A stretch of DNA of 8,798 nucleotides, taken from Clostridium sp. CAG:1024. GTDB lineage: Bacteria > Bacillota > Clostridia > Christensenellales > CAG-138. The notes beneath the pieces were generated by a model, which saw only the letters and a program-made list of their open reading frames with translations, had not been told where the DNA came from and did not search any database. Positions 1 through 5,335 of the stretch are shown piece after piece (the stretch's first letter is position 1; each line of letters starts with the position of its first letter). Position numbers and translations under genes: made by a program. Where the stretch lies: positions 1,024-9,821 of the forward strand of contig HF985499.1 in assembly GCA_000432015.1 (NCBI GenBank). Reading direction: 5' to 3'.

Positions 1-450
1 GCCGTTGATGAGCGAGGGGAGCGCCTCCGGCAGAAGCACCCGCAGCACGATCTGCATGGTCGATGCGCCCATGGAGAGCGACGCCTCGATCACACCGCGA
101 TCCACCTCGCGCACGGAGCTCTCGACCATACGCGCCACAAAGGGGGCGGCGGCGATTGTGAGCGGCACGATGGTAGCCGTGGGGCCGATTGTTGTGCCGG
201 TGAGAAAGCGCGTGACGGGCAGCACCGTGAACAGCAGAATGAGAAACGGTACGGAGCGCAGCGCGTTGACAACGGTACCGAGCGCGCGGTTCAGCGCAGG
301 ACACGGACGAACGCCGTCCTTGTCCGTGACAACGAGCACCAGACCGAGCGGTAGCCCCAGCACATAGGAGAGCGCGGCGGAAATCAGCGTCATGTACAGC
401 GTCTCCAGCAGGCCGGTCCACATAAGATTCAGCATTTCTATTGTGAACAT
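1..450 (-). CDS. metI: Methionine ABC transporter permease MetI (partial, C-terminus beyond window)
   Basis: This is the inner-membrane permease of the MetNIQ importer, which takes up D/L-methionine using ATP hydrolysed by MetN. The first 150 residues are visible; the family is about 215-230 residues, so roughly a third is missing past the window edge. Hydrophobic segments lie near residues 15-41, 58-80 and 90-107. The permease signature that docks on the ATPase (EAA loop) is clear at about residues 122-141: EASLSMGAS followed by LRVLLPEA. The ATG at 450 lies 3 nt beyond the metN stop codon and is preceded by GGAGAGGAGCG, a good ribosome binding site inside the end of metN, so the two genes are cotranscribed and probably translationally coupled. 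A substrate-binding MetQ gene would be expected further downstream, outside the window. Assignment rests on the EAA loop and the metN neighbour. Confidence 0.93.
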   Translation of the reverse strand, partial: MFTIEMLNLMWTGLLETLYMTLISAALSYVLGLPLGLVLVVTDKDGVRPCPALNRALGTVVNALRSVPFLILLFTVLPVTRFLTGTTIGPTATIVPLTIAAAPFVARMVESSVREVDRGVIEASLSMGASTMQIVLRVLLPEALPSLING

Positions 451-453
451 CGT

Positions 454-1461
454 TTATCGCTCCTCTCCGAATGTGATGTGCTCGCCTTCAAGATAGGCAA
501 GCATTCGCGCGGTGACGCCGGGATCGTCCGGAAGCTGCAGAAGCATTTGTCCGTACATTCGGCCGTCGATGACCTTTGTGTCTGCAAAGACGATATTGAC
601 AGGCGCGCCGCATTGCAGAATCATGTCCGCAACGATCGGCTTTTCCGCGCTGTTGCCGTCAAAGACGATGCGGTACAGCGGCCCGGCCGCATGAAATGCC
701 GCAGGACGTCTGCCCTCCGGGAACAACAGCCGCTTGGCAGCTTCGGTTTTGGGGTGCCGGAACACGTCCTCAACGGATCCGATCTCCGAGATCCGGCTGT
801 CGCTGATGATCGCAACGCGATTACAGATCTGCTCGACCACGCGCATCTCGTGCGTGATGACCAGAACGGTGACGCCAAGCCGGACGTTCAGCTCTTTGAT
901 CAGCGTAAGAATCGACTGCGTGGTGGTGGGATCGAGCGCGCTCGTCGCCTCATCGCAGAGCAGAACCTTCGGATTCGTCGCCAGCGCCCGGGCAATGGCG
1001 ATGCGCTGTTTTTGCCCGCCGGAAAGCTGCGCGGGATAGGCGCCGCCGCGGTCGCCGAGACCGACCAGTTCAAGCAGCTCCTTTGCGCGCCGCTGGGCGT
1101 CGGCTTTCTTCACGCCCGCGATCAAAAGCGGAAAGCAGATGTTCTCCTCGGCGGTGCGCTGCATGAGCAGATGGAAGCCCTGAAAGATCATGCCGATGGA
1201 CTGCCGCGCATGGCGAAGCGCCTTGTCCGAGAGTTTTGTCATATCGGAACCGCAGACGACCACGCTGCCCTCGGTGGGACGTTCCAAAAGATTGACGCAG
1301 CGAACGAGCGTGCTTTTTCCTGCACCGGACAGGCCGATGATGCCGAAAATCTCGCCCGCCTTGACGGAGAGATCGATGCCGGACAGTGCTGTGACCGCGC
1401 TGACGCCCGTGCCGAATACCTTTGAAAGATTTCGGATCTCAATGATGCCGTTCTGTTCCAT
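454..1461 (-). CDS. metN: Methionine import ATP-binding protein MetN
   Basis: This is the ATPase subunit of the MetNIQ methionine importer, acting on the cytoplasmic face of the membrane. The 335-residue product has every ABC motif in order: Walker A GLSGAGKST (43-51), Q-loop Gln94, signature LSGGQ (146-150), Walker B VLLCDEA (166-172, with Asp170 and Glu171) and H-loop His204. Residues from about 255 to 335 form the C-terminal NIL (ACT-like) domain that lets MetN bind methionine and be trans-inhibited; this separates MetN from generic amino-acid ABC ATPases. The ATG at 1461 follows GGGAGG at a normal spacing. metI follows after 3 nt. The gene sits behind a T-box leader with an AUG specifier, which independently supports methionine as substrate. 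All catalytic residues are intact. Confidence 0.96.
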   Translation of the reverse strand: MEQNGIIEIRNLSKVFGTGVSAVTALSGIDLSVKAGEIFGIIGLSGAGKSTLVRCVNLLERPTEGSVVVCGSDMTKLSDKALRHARQSIGMIFQGFHLLMQRTAEENICFPLLIAGVKKADAQRRAKELLELVGLGDRGGAYPAQLSGGQKQRIAIARALATNPKVLLCDEATSALDPTTTQSILTLIKELNVRLGVTVLVITHEMRVVEQICNRVAIISDSRISEIGSVEDVFRHPKTEAAKRLLFPEGRRPAAFHAAGPLYRIVFDGNSAEKPIVADMILQCGAPVNIVFADTKVIDGRMYGQMLLQLPDDPGVTARMLAYLEGEHITFGEER

Positions 1462-1491
1462 CCGTTCCTCCCGTTTCTCCGACTGCGCCGG

Positions 1492-1531
1492 AATAAATAA
1501 ACGCCCTCGATGCGTCTCTGCATCAAGGGCG
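1492..1531 (-). terminator. Intrinsic terminator of the metN T-box leader
   Basis: On the minus strand CGCCCTTGATGC (1531-1520) pairs with GCATCGAGGGCG (1513-1502), a 12-bp stem with one G-U pair and a 6-nt loop, followed by the T-rich tail TTTATTTATT. The 5' arm contains the CCCTT needed for the antiterminator, so the two structures exclude each other, as expected for a transcription-attenuating T-box. Confidence 0.94.
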
Positions 1532-1809
1532 ATACAATCAAGCTGTTCGCGTTACCACCTTGGTTTTACATGCACCTCGCGGTACATGCCTCATGGAGTA
1601 CGGCATTCCAAATGAACAGAAGCGATACTCTCGCGCGATGACGGGCGCGCCCGTCGCAGCCTATGCCGCGGTTTTGCGGCGGTCGGTGCGCGGCTCCGGA
1701 ACCATGTTCGGCGATCGCTGCGTGTCCCCTTGCACCACACGGGAACTCTCTGAAACGAAACGGAACGCCTACTCTTTCCTTCATTGCCTTTCAAAGCTGT
1801 ATAAGATTG
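1502..1809 (-). promoter_or_regulatory. T-box leader riboswitch with methionine (AUG) specifier, controlling metNI
   Basis: Read on the minus strand this RNA leader senses uncharged tRNA and lets transcription continue into metN when tRNA-Met is not aminoacylated. The 14-nt T-box AAGGTGGTAACGCG is at 1548-1561. Stem I spans 1788-1692: GGC pairs with GCC, then a kink-turn-like AATGAA/GGA internal loop, GGAA pairs with TTCC, then the specifier loop AGAGTA / GAACATGG, closed by GGCG/CGCC. An AGAGAG bulge motif lies in the distal half. ATG at 1705-1703 sits in the specifier position. A stem with a GCGA tetraloop (arms 1581-1588 and 1569-1576) matches Stem III. The antiterminator pairs AAGG of the T-box with CCTT at 1525-1528, leaving a UGGU bulge that can pair with the ACCA end of a tRNA having discriminator A, as elongator tRNA-Met has. 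The Met assignment is an inference from the specifier and the downstream gene. Confidence 0.93.
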
Positions 1810-1815
1810 GAGTAA

Positions 1816-1844
1816 AGTATATATGATTTTGCACGCCTTGTCAA
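1816..1844 (-). promoter_or_regulatory. Sigma-A type promoter of the metNI transcript
   Basis: On the minus strand a perfect -35 TTGACA (1844-1839) and a -10 TATACT (1821-1816) are separated by 17 bp. Transcription would start near 1809, giving a leader of about 348 nt before metN, which includes the whole T-box. It lies back to back with the tcdA promoter, with 8 bp between the two -35 boxes. Confidence 0.88.
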
Positions 1845-1852
1845 GCAATTTT

Positions 1853-1881
1853 TTGCATTGTATGGAAAGCTATTGTATAAT
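1853..1881 (+). promoter_or_regulatory. Sigma-A type promoter of the tcdA operon
   Basis: TTGCAT (1853-1858) and a consensus TATAAT (1876-1881) are separated by 17 bp. The start point would be near 1888, leaving a short 5' leader of about 45 nt before tcdA. No operator or leader structure is apparent. Confidence 0.83.
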
Positions 1882-1932
1882 AGCGGAGCAGGCAGGCGTG
1901 TAGACCGCGCCGGCTGCGAAGGGATGGGGAAT

Positions 1933-2673
1933 ATGAAGCAGGAGTTTTCAAGAACGGAGATGCTGCTCGGGAAAGCGGGCATGGCATATCTTGCTGCCGC
2001 GCGCGTCGCGGTGTTCGGCGTGGGCGGCGTGGGCGGCTACGCGGTGGAGGCGCTTGCGCGAAGCGGCGTTGGCGCGCTTGATCTGATCGACAAGGACACC
2101 GTGTGCGCGTCCAATCTGAACCGGCAGATCATCGCGACACAGGCGACGCTCGGACAATATAAGGTGGATGCGGCCAAAGCCAGGATCCTTTCCATCAATC
2201 CTGCCGCAAATGTGCGGGTCTACCGCATGTTTTATCTGCCGGAGACGGCGGACGAGTTCGATTTTTCGCAATATGACTATGTGATCGACGCCATTGATAC
2301 CGTGAGCGGAAAGCTGCAGCTTGCGGTGCAGGCGCAGGCGGCGGGCGTTCCCGTGATCAGCAGTATGGGAGCGGGAAACAAGCTCGATCCAACGGCGTTT
2401 GAGGTCGCGGATATCTATGAGACCTCGGTCTGCCCGCTTGCACGCGTGATGCGGCGTGAACTCAAAAAACGCGGCGTTGCGCGCCTCAAGGTCGTCTATT
2501 CCAAAGAGCCTGCGCTCACGCCGGAGCCCGGTGATGAAGCGGATACGACGCGCAGACAGACGCCGGGGAGCACCGCGTTTGTGCCGGCGGTCGTGGGGCT
2601 GATTCTTGCAGGAGAGGTCGTCAAGGACATCGCGTTGCGGCGCTGCGTGCGGGAGCGGGAAGGGACGGAATGA
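1933..2673 (+). CDS. tcdA: tRNA threonylcarbamoyladenosine dehydratase (TcdA/CsdL, ThiF/E1-like)
   Basis: The product is a ubiquitin-E1/ThiF-like adenylating enzyme. The TcdA group dehydrates t6A at position 37 of ANN-decoding tRNAs to its cyclic form (ct6A), using ATP. Taking the ATG at 1933 it has 246 residues, normal for the family. The nucleotide-binding motif GVGGVGG is at residues 29-35, followed by the family pattern VEALARSGVG (38-47), the acidic LIDKD (51-55), NLNRQI (61-66), the conserved lysine in GQYKVDA (77) and DAID (119-122). The PGSTAFVPAVVGLILAGEVV segment (211-230) is the typical C-terminal end. An in-frame ATG at 1924 and a TTG at 1858 also exist; the TTG lies inside the promoter and is rejected, while 1924 would add three residues. 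Ribosome binding signals are modest (AAGGG, GGGG). The stop overlaps the next gene's start as ATGA, indicating coupling. Other ThiF-like roles (MoeB, thiamine) fit the sequence pattern less well. Confidence 0.88.
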   Translation: MKQEFSRTEMLLGKAGMAYLAAARVAVFGVGGVGGYAVEALARSGVGALDLIDKDTVCASNLNRQIIATQATLGQYKVDAAKARILSINPAANVRVYRMFYLPETADEFDFSQYDYVIDAIDTVSGKLQLAVQAQAAGVPVISSMGAGNKLDPTAFEVADIYETSVCPLARVMRRELKKRGVARLKVVYSKEPALTPEPGDEADTTRRQTPGSTAFVPAVVGLILAGEVVKDIALRRCVREREGTE

Positions 2674-3545
2674 AACGGGAGCTTGACGCTTGCGCTTTGA
2701 TCGAACAGAGCATTACAAAAGCCTTTCGAAAGACGCTTTGGAAGCCGTTTGTCGAAGCGCTGAAACGCTATGAGCTGATCAAAGCCGGGGATCGGATCGC
2801 GGTCTGTATTTCGGGCGGCAAGGATTCCATGCTGCTTGCAAAGCTGCTCGAGCAGCTGCAAAAGCACAGCGATGTTCCGTTTGAACTGCGGTATCTTGTG
2901 ATGGATCCGGGCTATCGCACAGACAACCGGGCGCTGATCGAGCAGAATGCGGCGCTGCTCCGCATTCCGATCGAGGTGTTTGAAACGAATATATTTGCCG
3001 CCGCGGATAACAGTCGCGGTCAGTCCCCCTGCTATCTCTGCGCGCGGATGCGGCGCGGTGCGCTGTACCATGCGGCGCAGGAGCGGGGGTGCAACAAGAT
3101 CGCGCTCGGACATCACAGGAACGATGTGATCGAAACCACGGTCATGGGGATGCTGTATGGTTCGCAGCTGCAAGCCATGCCGCCCATGCTGCACAGCAAG
3201 AACTTTCCCGGCATGTCGCTGATCCGGCCGATGTACTGTATCCGTGAGGAGGACATTGTTGCATGGAAAGTACAGAATGGCCTGCGCTTTTTGCAATGCG
3301 CCTGCCGCTTTACGGAGCAGTGCGAAGACGGGACGGGCGCGGTGCAGTCAAAGCGCGCAGAGGTTAAAAAGCTTATCAAGACCCTGCGTGAGACGAATCC
3401 GGGCGTTGAGGAGAGCATTTTTAACAGCATTCATTGCGTGTGCTTGGATACCATGGTTGGCTACAAGAGCGAAGGCGTCCGGCATTCTTTTTTGGAACGC
3501 TACCGTGCGGAGTGTGATGCGGCGGAGCGGGACGAAGAAATATAA
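2670..3545 (+). CDS. ttcA: TtcA-family PP-loop tRNA thiolation protein
   Basis: This is a PP-loop ATP pyrophosphatase of the TtcA/TilS superfamily. Members of the TtcA branch place sulfur on C32 of certain tRNAs using ATP and a [4Fe-4S] cluster. The 291-residue product carries the PP-loop ISGGKDS (47-53), the branch-specific C121-x-x-C124 in CYLCARMRRG, GHHRND (148-152) in the position of the family GHHxDD motif, and a later cysteine group C210-x-C212 with C218. In E. coli TtcA a CxxC pair plus one later cysteine hold the cluster, so the spacing here fits thiolation rather than TilS lysidine synthesis. GHHRND replaces the first Asp of the usual motif by Arg, and the C-terminal cysteine cluster is denser than in the proteobacterial enzyme, so the exact tRNA target is uncertain. 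The ATG at 2670 overlaps the tcdA stop (ATGA), so both tRNA-modification genes are translationally coupled. Confidence 0.78.
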   Translation: MKRELDACALIEQSITKAFRKTLWKPFVEALKRYELIKAGDRIAVCISGGKDSMLLAKLLEQLQKHSDVPFELRYLVMDPGYRTDNRALIEQNAALLRIPIEVFETNIFAAADNSRGQSPCYLCARMRRGALYHAAQERGCNKIALGHHRNDVIETTVMGMLYGSQLQAMPPMLHSKNFPGMSLIRPMYCIREEDIVAWKVQNGLRFLQCACRFTEQCEDGTGAVQSKRAEVKKLIKTLRETNPGVEESIFNSIHCVCLDTMVGYKSEGVRHSFLERYRAECDAAERDEEI

Positions 3546-3569
3546 CACAGGAAAGGAAAGGATCGAAGT

Positions 3570-3830
3570 ATGGGATTTTTGAAACGTCTGTTTCGCGTTG
3601 GCGCAACGGCGGGCGCTACCGTCGCAGCGATGAAGGTCGCGGAGAAGTATAAGAAAAATAATCCGAATGGCGTCGGAGACGTCAACGGCGATGGCAAAGT
3701 GGATTCGGCGGATGTGTTGATCGAGGTCGGAAAAGCCGCGCGAGAGGTCTATGACAATGCGGCAGCGGCGGTCAACAACATGGTGAACGGCGTAAAAGCG
3801 GAGCCGGAGCGGCAGACGCGGGAAGAATAA
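3570..3830 (+). CDS. Small protein with one dockerin/EF-hand-like calcium loop
   Basis: I do not recognise a named family for this 86-residue protein. Its clearest feature is GDVNGDGKVDSADVLIEV (36-53), which matches the 12-residue calcium loop and following helix of a type I dockerin repeat: ligand positions Asp37, Asn39, Asp41, Asp45 and Asp48, with Gly42. A dockerin module has two such repeats; only one is present. The N-terminus (MGFLKRLFRV, then small residues GATAGATVAA) is basic and weakly hydrophobic, a possible amphipathic or membrane-touching helix but not a convincing signal peptide. The tail is acidic/basic and low-complexity (PERQTREE). The ATG follows repeated purine-rich AGGAAAGGAAAGGA at a workable spacing. 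It lies 24 nt after the TtcA-family gene and just before a terminator, so it is probably the last gene of that operon. A role in calcium binding is inference from the loop alone. Confidence 0.82.
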   Translation: MGFLKRLFRVGATAGATVAAMKVAEKYKKNNPNGVGDVNGDGKVDSADVLIEVGKAAREVYDNAAAAVNNMVNGVKAEPERQTREE

Positions 3831-3874
3831 AGCGATCGTTCCGCCGCAGCCCGACGGAAAGGCGCAAAAGACAG

Positions 3875-3914
3875 AAGATCCTTCGCATGGGCGGCCGCGC
3901 GGAGGATCTTTTAT
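3875..3914 (+). terminator. Intrinsic terminator ending the tcdA operon
   Basis: AAGATCCTTCGC (3875-3886) pairs with GCGGAGGATCTT (3899-3910) over 12 bp with one T-G pair, around a 12-nt GC-rich loop. Including the last bases of the stem, the T run reads CTTTTAT, short but adequate. It lies 44 nt after the small dockerin-like gene and may also help to end the convergent GNAT unit on the other strand. Confidence 0.82.
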
Positions 3915-3951
3915 ACGTTGTATGGATTTGACGGTCTGGAACAGAGAGCGC

Positions 3952-4473
3952 TTATTGTTTCCGTCCCATTTCAATGCGCACCTCGTGCCGTTCGGGATCG
4001 GTATTGGAATAGGAGTACAGGTCGAAGCCGATCATGTCGAAGCCGTTTTTACGATAAAACACGATCGCATTTTCATTGCATGACTGCGTTTCCAGCACGA
4101 GCATCCTTGTTTCAAAGGATCTTGCCGCCTCCGTTATGGTATGCATCAGCAGTGTTCCGATCCCTGTGCTGCGTTTTGCCGGATCGAACACACAAAGATT
4201 GCTGATGCGAAAACGGCGGTTCCAGCTTTCCGGCGAGCCCTCGACGTATCCGATCAGACGTCCGTTCTCAAACGCGCCGAATGCGATCGGCTGTTCGAGC
4301 TATTCTCCGAAAAACACATCGTCAAAAGATTTTTCGAGCGGCGTTTCAAAAGGCGTATAGGTTATCCGAAACCCGTGCGCCGAGGGGCAGATATCATAAT
4401 AGCCGTTGGTCGAATACCGAACGGTAAATCGTTTTCCGGCATAGACTTCTTTTTTTAAGGGGAGCAGTTCCAT
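3952..4473 (-). pseudogene. GNAT-family N-acetyltransferase gene interrupted by an in-frame amber codon
   Basis: Reading from the ATG at 4473 gives a 174-codon frame that is open except for one TAG at 4302-4300 (codon 58), in the context FFGE*LEQPIAFGAFENG. A TGG (Trp) would differ by one base. Both halves are in the same frame, and the protein pattern continues without a break. The second half carries the acetyl-CoA binding part of the GNAT fold: LCVFDPAKRSTGIGTLLMHT (the RxxGxG/A-type pyrophosphate loop, here KRSTGIG) and ETQSCNENAIVFYRKNGF (the typical C-terminal N-x-x-A-x-x-F-Y-x-K-x-G-F). No frameshift is seen. GGAGGA lies 10 nt before the ATG. The best reading is a recent point-mutation pseudogene; sequencing error or readthrough are alternatives. 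A GTG at 4191 could restart only a 79-residue fragment, without an obvious ribosome binding site. Substrate unknown. Confidence 0.85.
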
Positions 4474-4499
4474 ACAGCAATCGTCCTCCGCATACCTTC

Positions 4500-4529
4500 A
4501 GTTTAGCACAAAAGCATGCAAGTTGTCAT
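4500..4529 (-). promoter_or_regulatory. Candidate promoter of the GNAT gene
   Basis: On the minus strand ATGACA (4529-4524) and TAAACT (4505-4500) are separated by 18 bp, with the start point some 20 nt before the ribosome binding site. It lies just downstream of the hsp20 terminator, so the GNAT gene would be a separate unit. Both boxes deviate from consensus. Confidence 0.45.
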
Positions 4530-4536
4530 TGGACAG

Positions 4537-4567
4537 AAAAACCTCCCGAACCCTAAAGTTCGGGAGG
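4537..4567 (-). terminator. Intrinsic terminator after hsp20
   Basis: On the minus strand CCTCCCGAAC (4567-4558) pairs perfectly with GTTCGGGAGG (4551-4542) around the 6-nt loop TTTAGG, followed by TTTTTCTGT. The hairpin lies about 50 nt after the hsp20 stop codon. Confidence 0.93.
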
Positions 4568-4615
4568 CCGGTTTGTACTGCTGTATCTAGCGGACACAGG
4601 ATGCAGACCGTCAGA

Positions 4616-5053
4616 TCAGCCGATCTCAAGACGGCGGGTCTCCGGCTTGGTCTCCTGAAGCTTCGGCAGCGTCAGCGTCAGAACGCCGTCGTTGTACTTT
4701 GCCGAAATGTCCTGCGTACGAACGCCGCTGATGTCAAAGCTCCGGCTGTAAGTGCCGAAGGAACGCTCACGGTAAACGTAGTTGCCCTTCTTGTCCTTTT
4801 CTTCCCGGTCGCCCTTGCGCTCTGCACGAATCGTAAGCTGTTCGCCCTCGATGTCGATCTTGATGTTTTCTTTCTGGAAACCGGGGAGATCGGCTTCCAG
4901 TTCATAAGCATCGCCCGTGTCGCGAATATCGGTCTTGAAGGTCGGCAGCTCGCCGGAACCGAAAAAGTTCTTCTCGAAGTTCTCGAGGTCGCGGAAGGGG
5001 TCGTAGTAAGCCGGGGTGTTGTTTCTGCGGGTATATGGTGTGAGTCCAAACAT
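4616..5053 (-). CDS. hsp20: Hsp20/alpha-crystallin family small heat-shock protein
   Basis: The product is an ATP-independent holdase that binds unfolding proteins in the cytoplasm and forms oligomers. It has 145 residues, normal for bacterial members. The N-terminal arm (MFGLTPY, then DPFRDLENFEKNFFG at 18-32) is the usual variable segment. The alpha-crystallin domain runs from about 37 to 132, with TDIRDTGDAYELEADLPGF (41-59) at its start and the hallmark NDGVLTLTLPK (121-131) near its end. The short C-terminal extension ends in RRLEIG, where Leu142-x-Ile144 is the I/V-x-I/V motif that links subunits. The ATG at 5053 has a strong AAGGAGGATC ribosome binding site. It is a single-gene unit, bounded by its own terminator and by a CIRCE operator upstream, indicating HrcA control. 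Confidence 0.96.
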   Translation of the reverse strand: MFGLTPYTRRNNTPAYYDPFRDLENFEKNFFGSGELPTFKTDIRDTGDAYELEADLPGFQKENIKIDIEGEQLTIRAERKGDREEKDKKGNYVYRERSFGTYSRSFDISGVRTQDISAKYNDGVLTLTLPKLQETKPETRRLEIG

Positions 5054-5146
5054 GATCTTGATCCTCCTTGTCTGTTCTCTTATTTGTTGCCTATAGTATA
5101 GCCAAACATTGTCAAGAAAAAACAGAGGAATTGTAATGCAATTGTG

Positions 5147-5176
5147 AAATTAGCACTCTAAGCCGGAGAGTGCCAA
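5147..5176 (-). promoter_or_regulatory. Candidate hsp20 promoter overlapping the CIRCE operator
   Basis: On the minus strand TTGGCA (5176-5171) and TAATTT (5152-5147) are separated by 18 bp, both formed from the arms of the CIRCE repeat, so HrcA bound here would block RNA polymerase. A second possible set closer to the gene, TTGACA (5115-5110) and TATACT (5100-5095), has only 9 bp between boxes and cannot act as one normal promoter. Confidence 0.5.
5150..5176. promoter_or_regulatory. CIRCE operator (HrcA binding site)
   Basis: TTAGCACTC (5150-5158), nine bases, then GAGTGCCAA (5168-5176). The known CIRCE consensus is TTAGCACTC-N9-GAGTGCTAA, so 17 of 18 arm positions match. HrcA represses heat-shock genes through this element. 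It lies about 97 bp upstream of the hsp20 start codon, farther than in many groE or dnaK operons. hrcA itself is not in the window. Confidence 0.93.
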
Positions 5177-5240
5177 AATAAAATAGAGCGCCCACGGCGT
5201 TTTCTGAGGAAAAGAAATTTTGGCCTGTTTGTCGAGCGCG

Positions 5241-5269
5241 TTCTTTCTGCGGCAGCGAGGCCATATACT
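5241..5269 (+). promoter_or_regulatory. Weak candidate promoter for the DUF3592-like gene
   Basis: TATACT (5264-5269) makes a good -10 box, but the hexamer 17 bp upstream is only TTCTTT. The implied leader is about 60 nt. No other promoter is evident between the CIRCE element and this gene. Confidence 0.35.
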
Positions 5270-5335
5270 GACATGCGGCTGCCGCGCACTTTGCACAGGG
5301 GGAGCCGCATTGCCGAGCGGAAAGGAGCGCATGAA

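Noticed and set aside
478..1425. A long open frame on the plus strand opposite metN (315 codons).
   Set aside because: It is an antisense shadow of metN, has no ribosome binding site, and has an unnatural composition; metN has all ABC motifs in the other strand.
1640..1655. A perfect 16-bp palindrome, GACGGGCGCGCCCGTC.
   Set aside because: It lies between Stem I and Stem III of the T-box leader, where a Stem II-type hairpin is expected, so it needs no separate operator or attachment-site explanation.
1698..1709. GAAC-CAT-GTTC, resembling a LexA box.
   Set aside because: The spacer is 3 nt, not 4, and the bases belong to the specifier loop and flanking stem of the T-box leader.
1566..1848. 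Several open frames of 60-90 codons across the metN leader.
   Set aside because: They overlap a well-supported T-box RNA and resemble no protein; the region is explained by the RNA structure.
1858..1932. Upstream TTG start that would lengthen tcdA by 25 residues.
   Set aside because: The codon lies inside the -35 region of the gene's own promoter, so it would not be transcribed.
5095..5115. TTGACA and TATACT between CIRCE and hsp20 taken as a promoter.
   Set aside because: Only 9 bp separate the boxes, too few for a sigma-A promoter; kept only as an ambiguity for start-site mapping.
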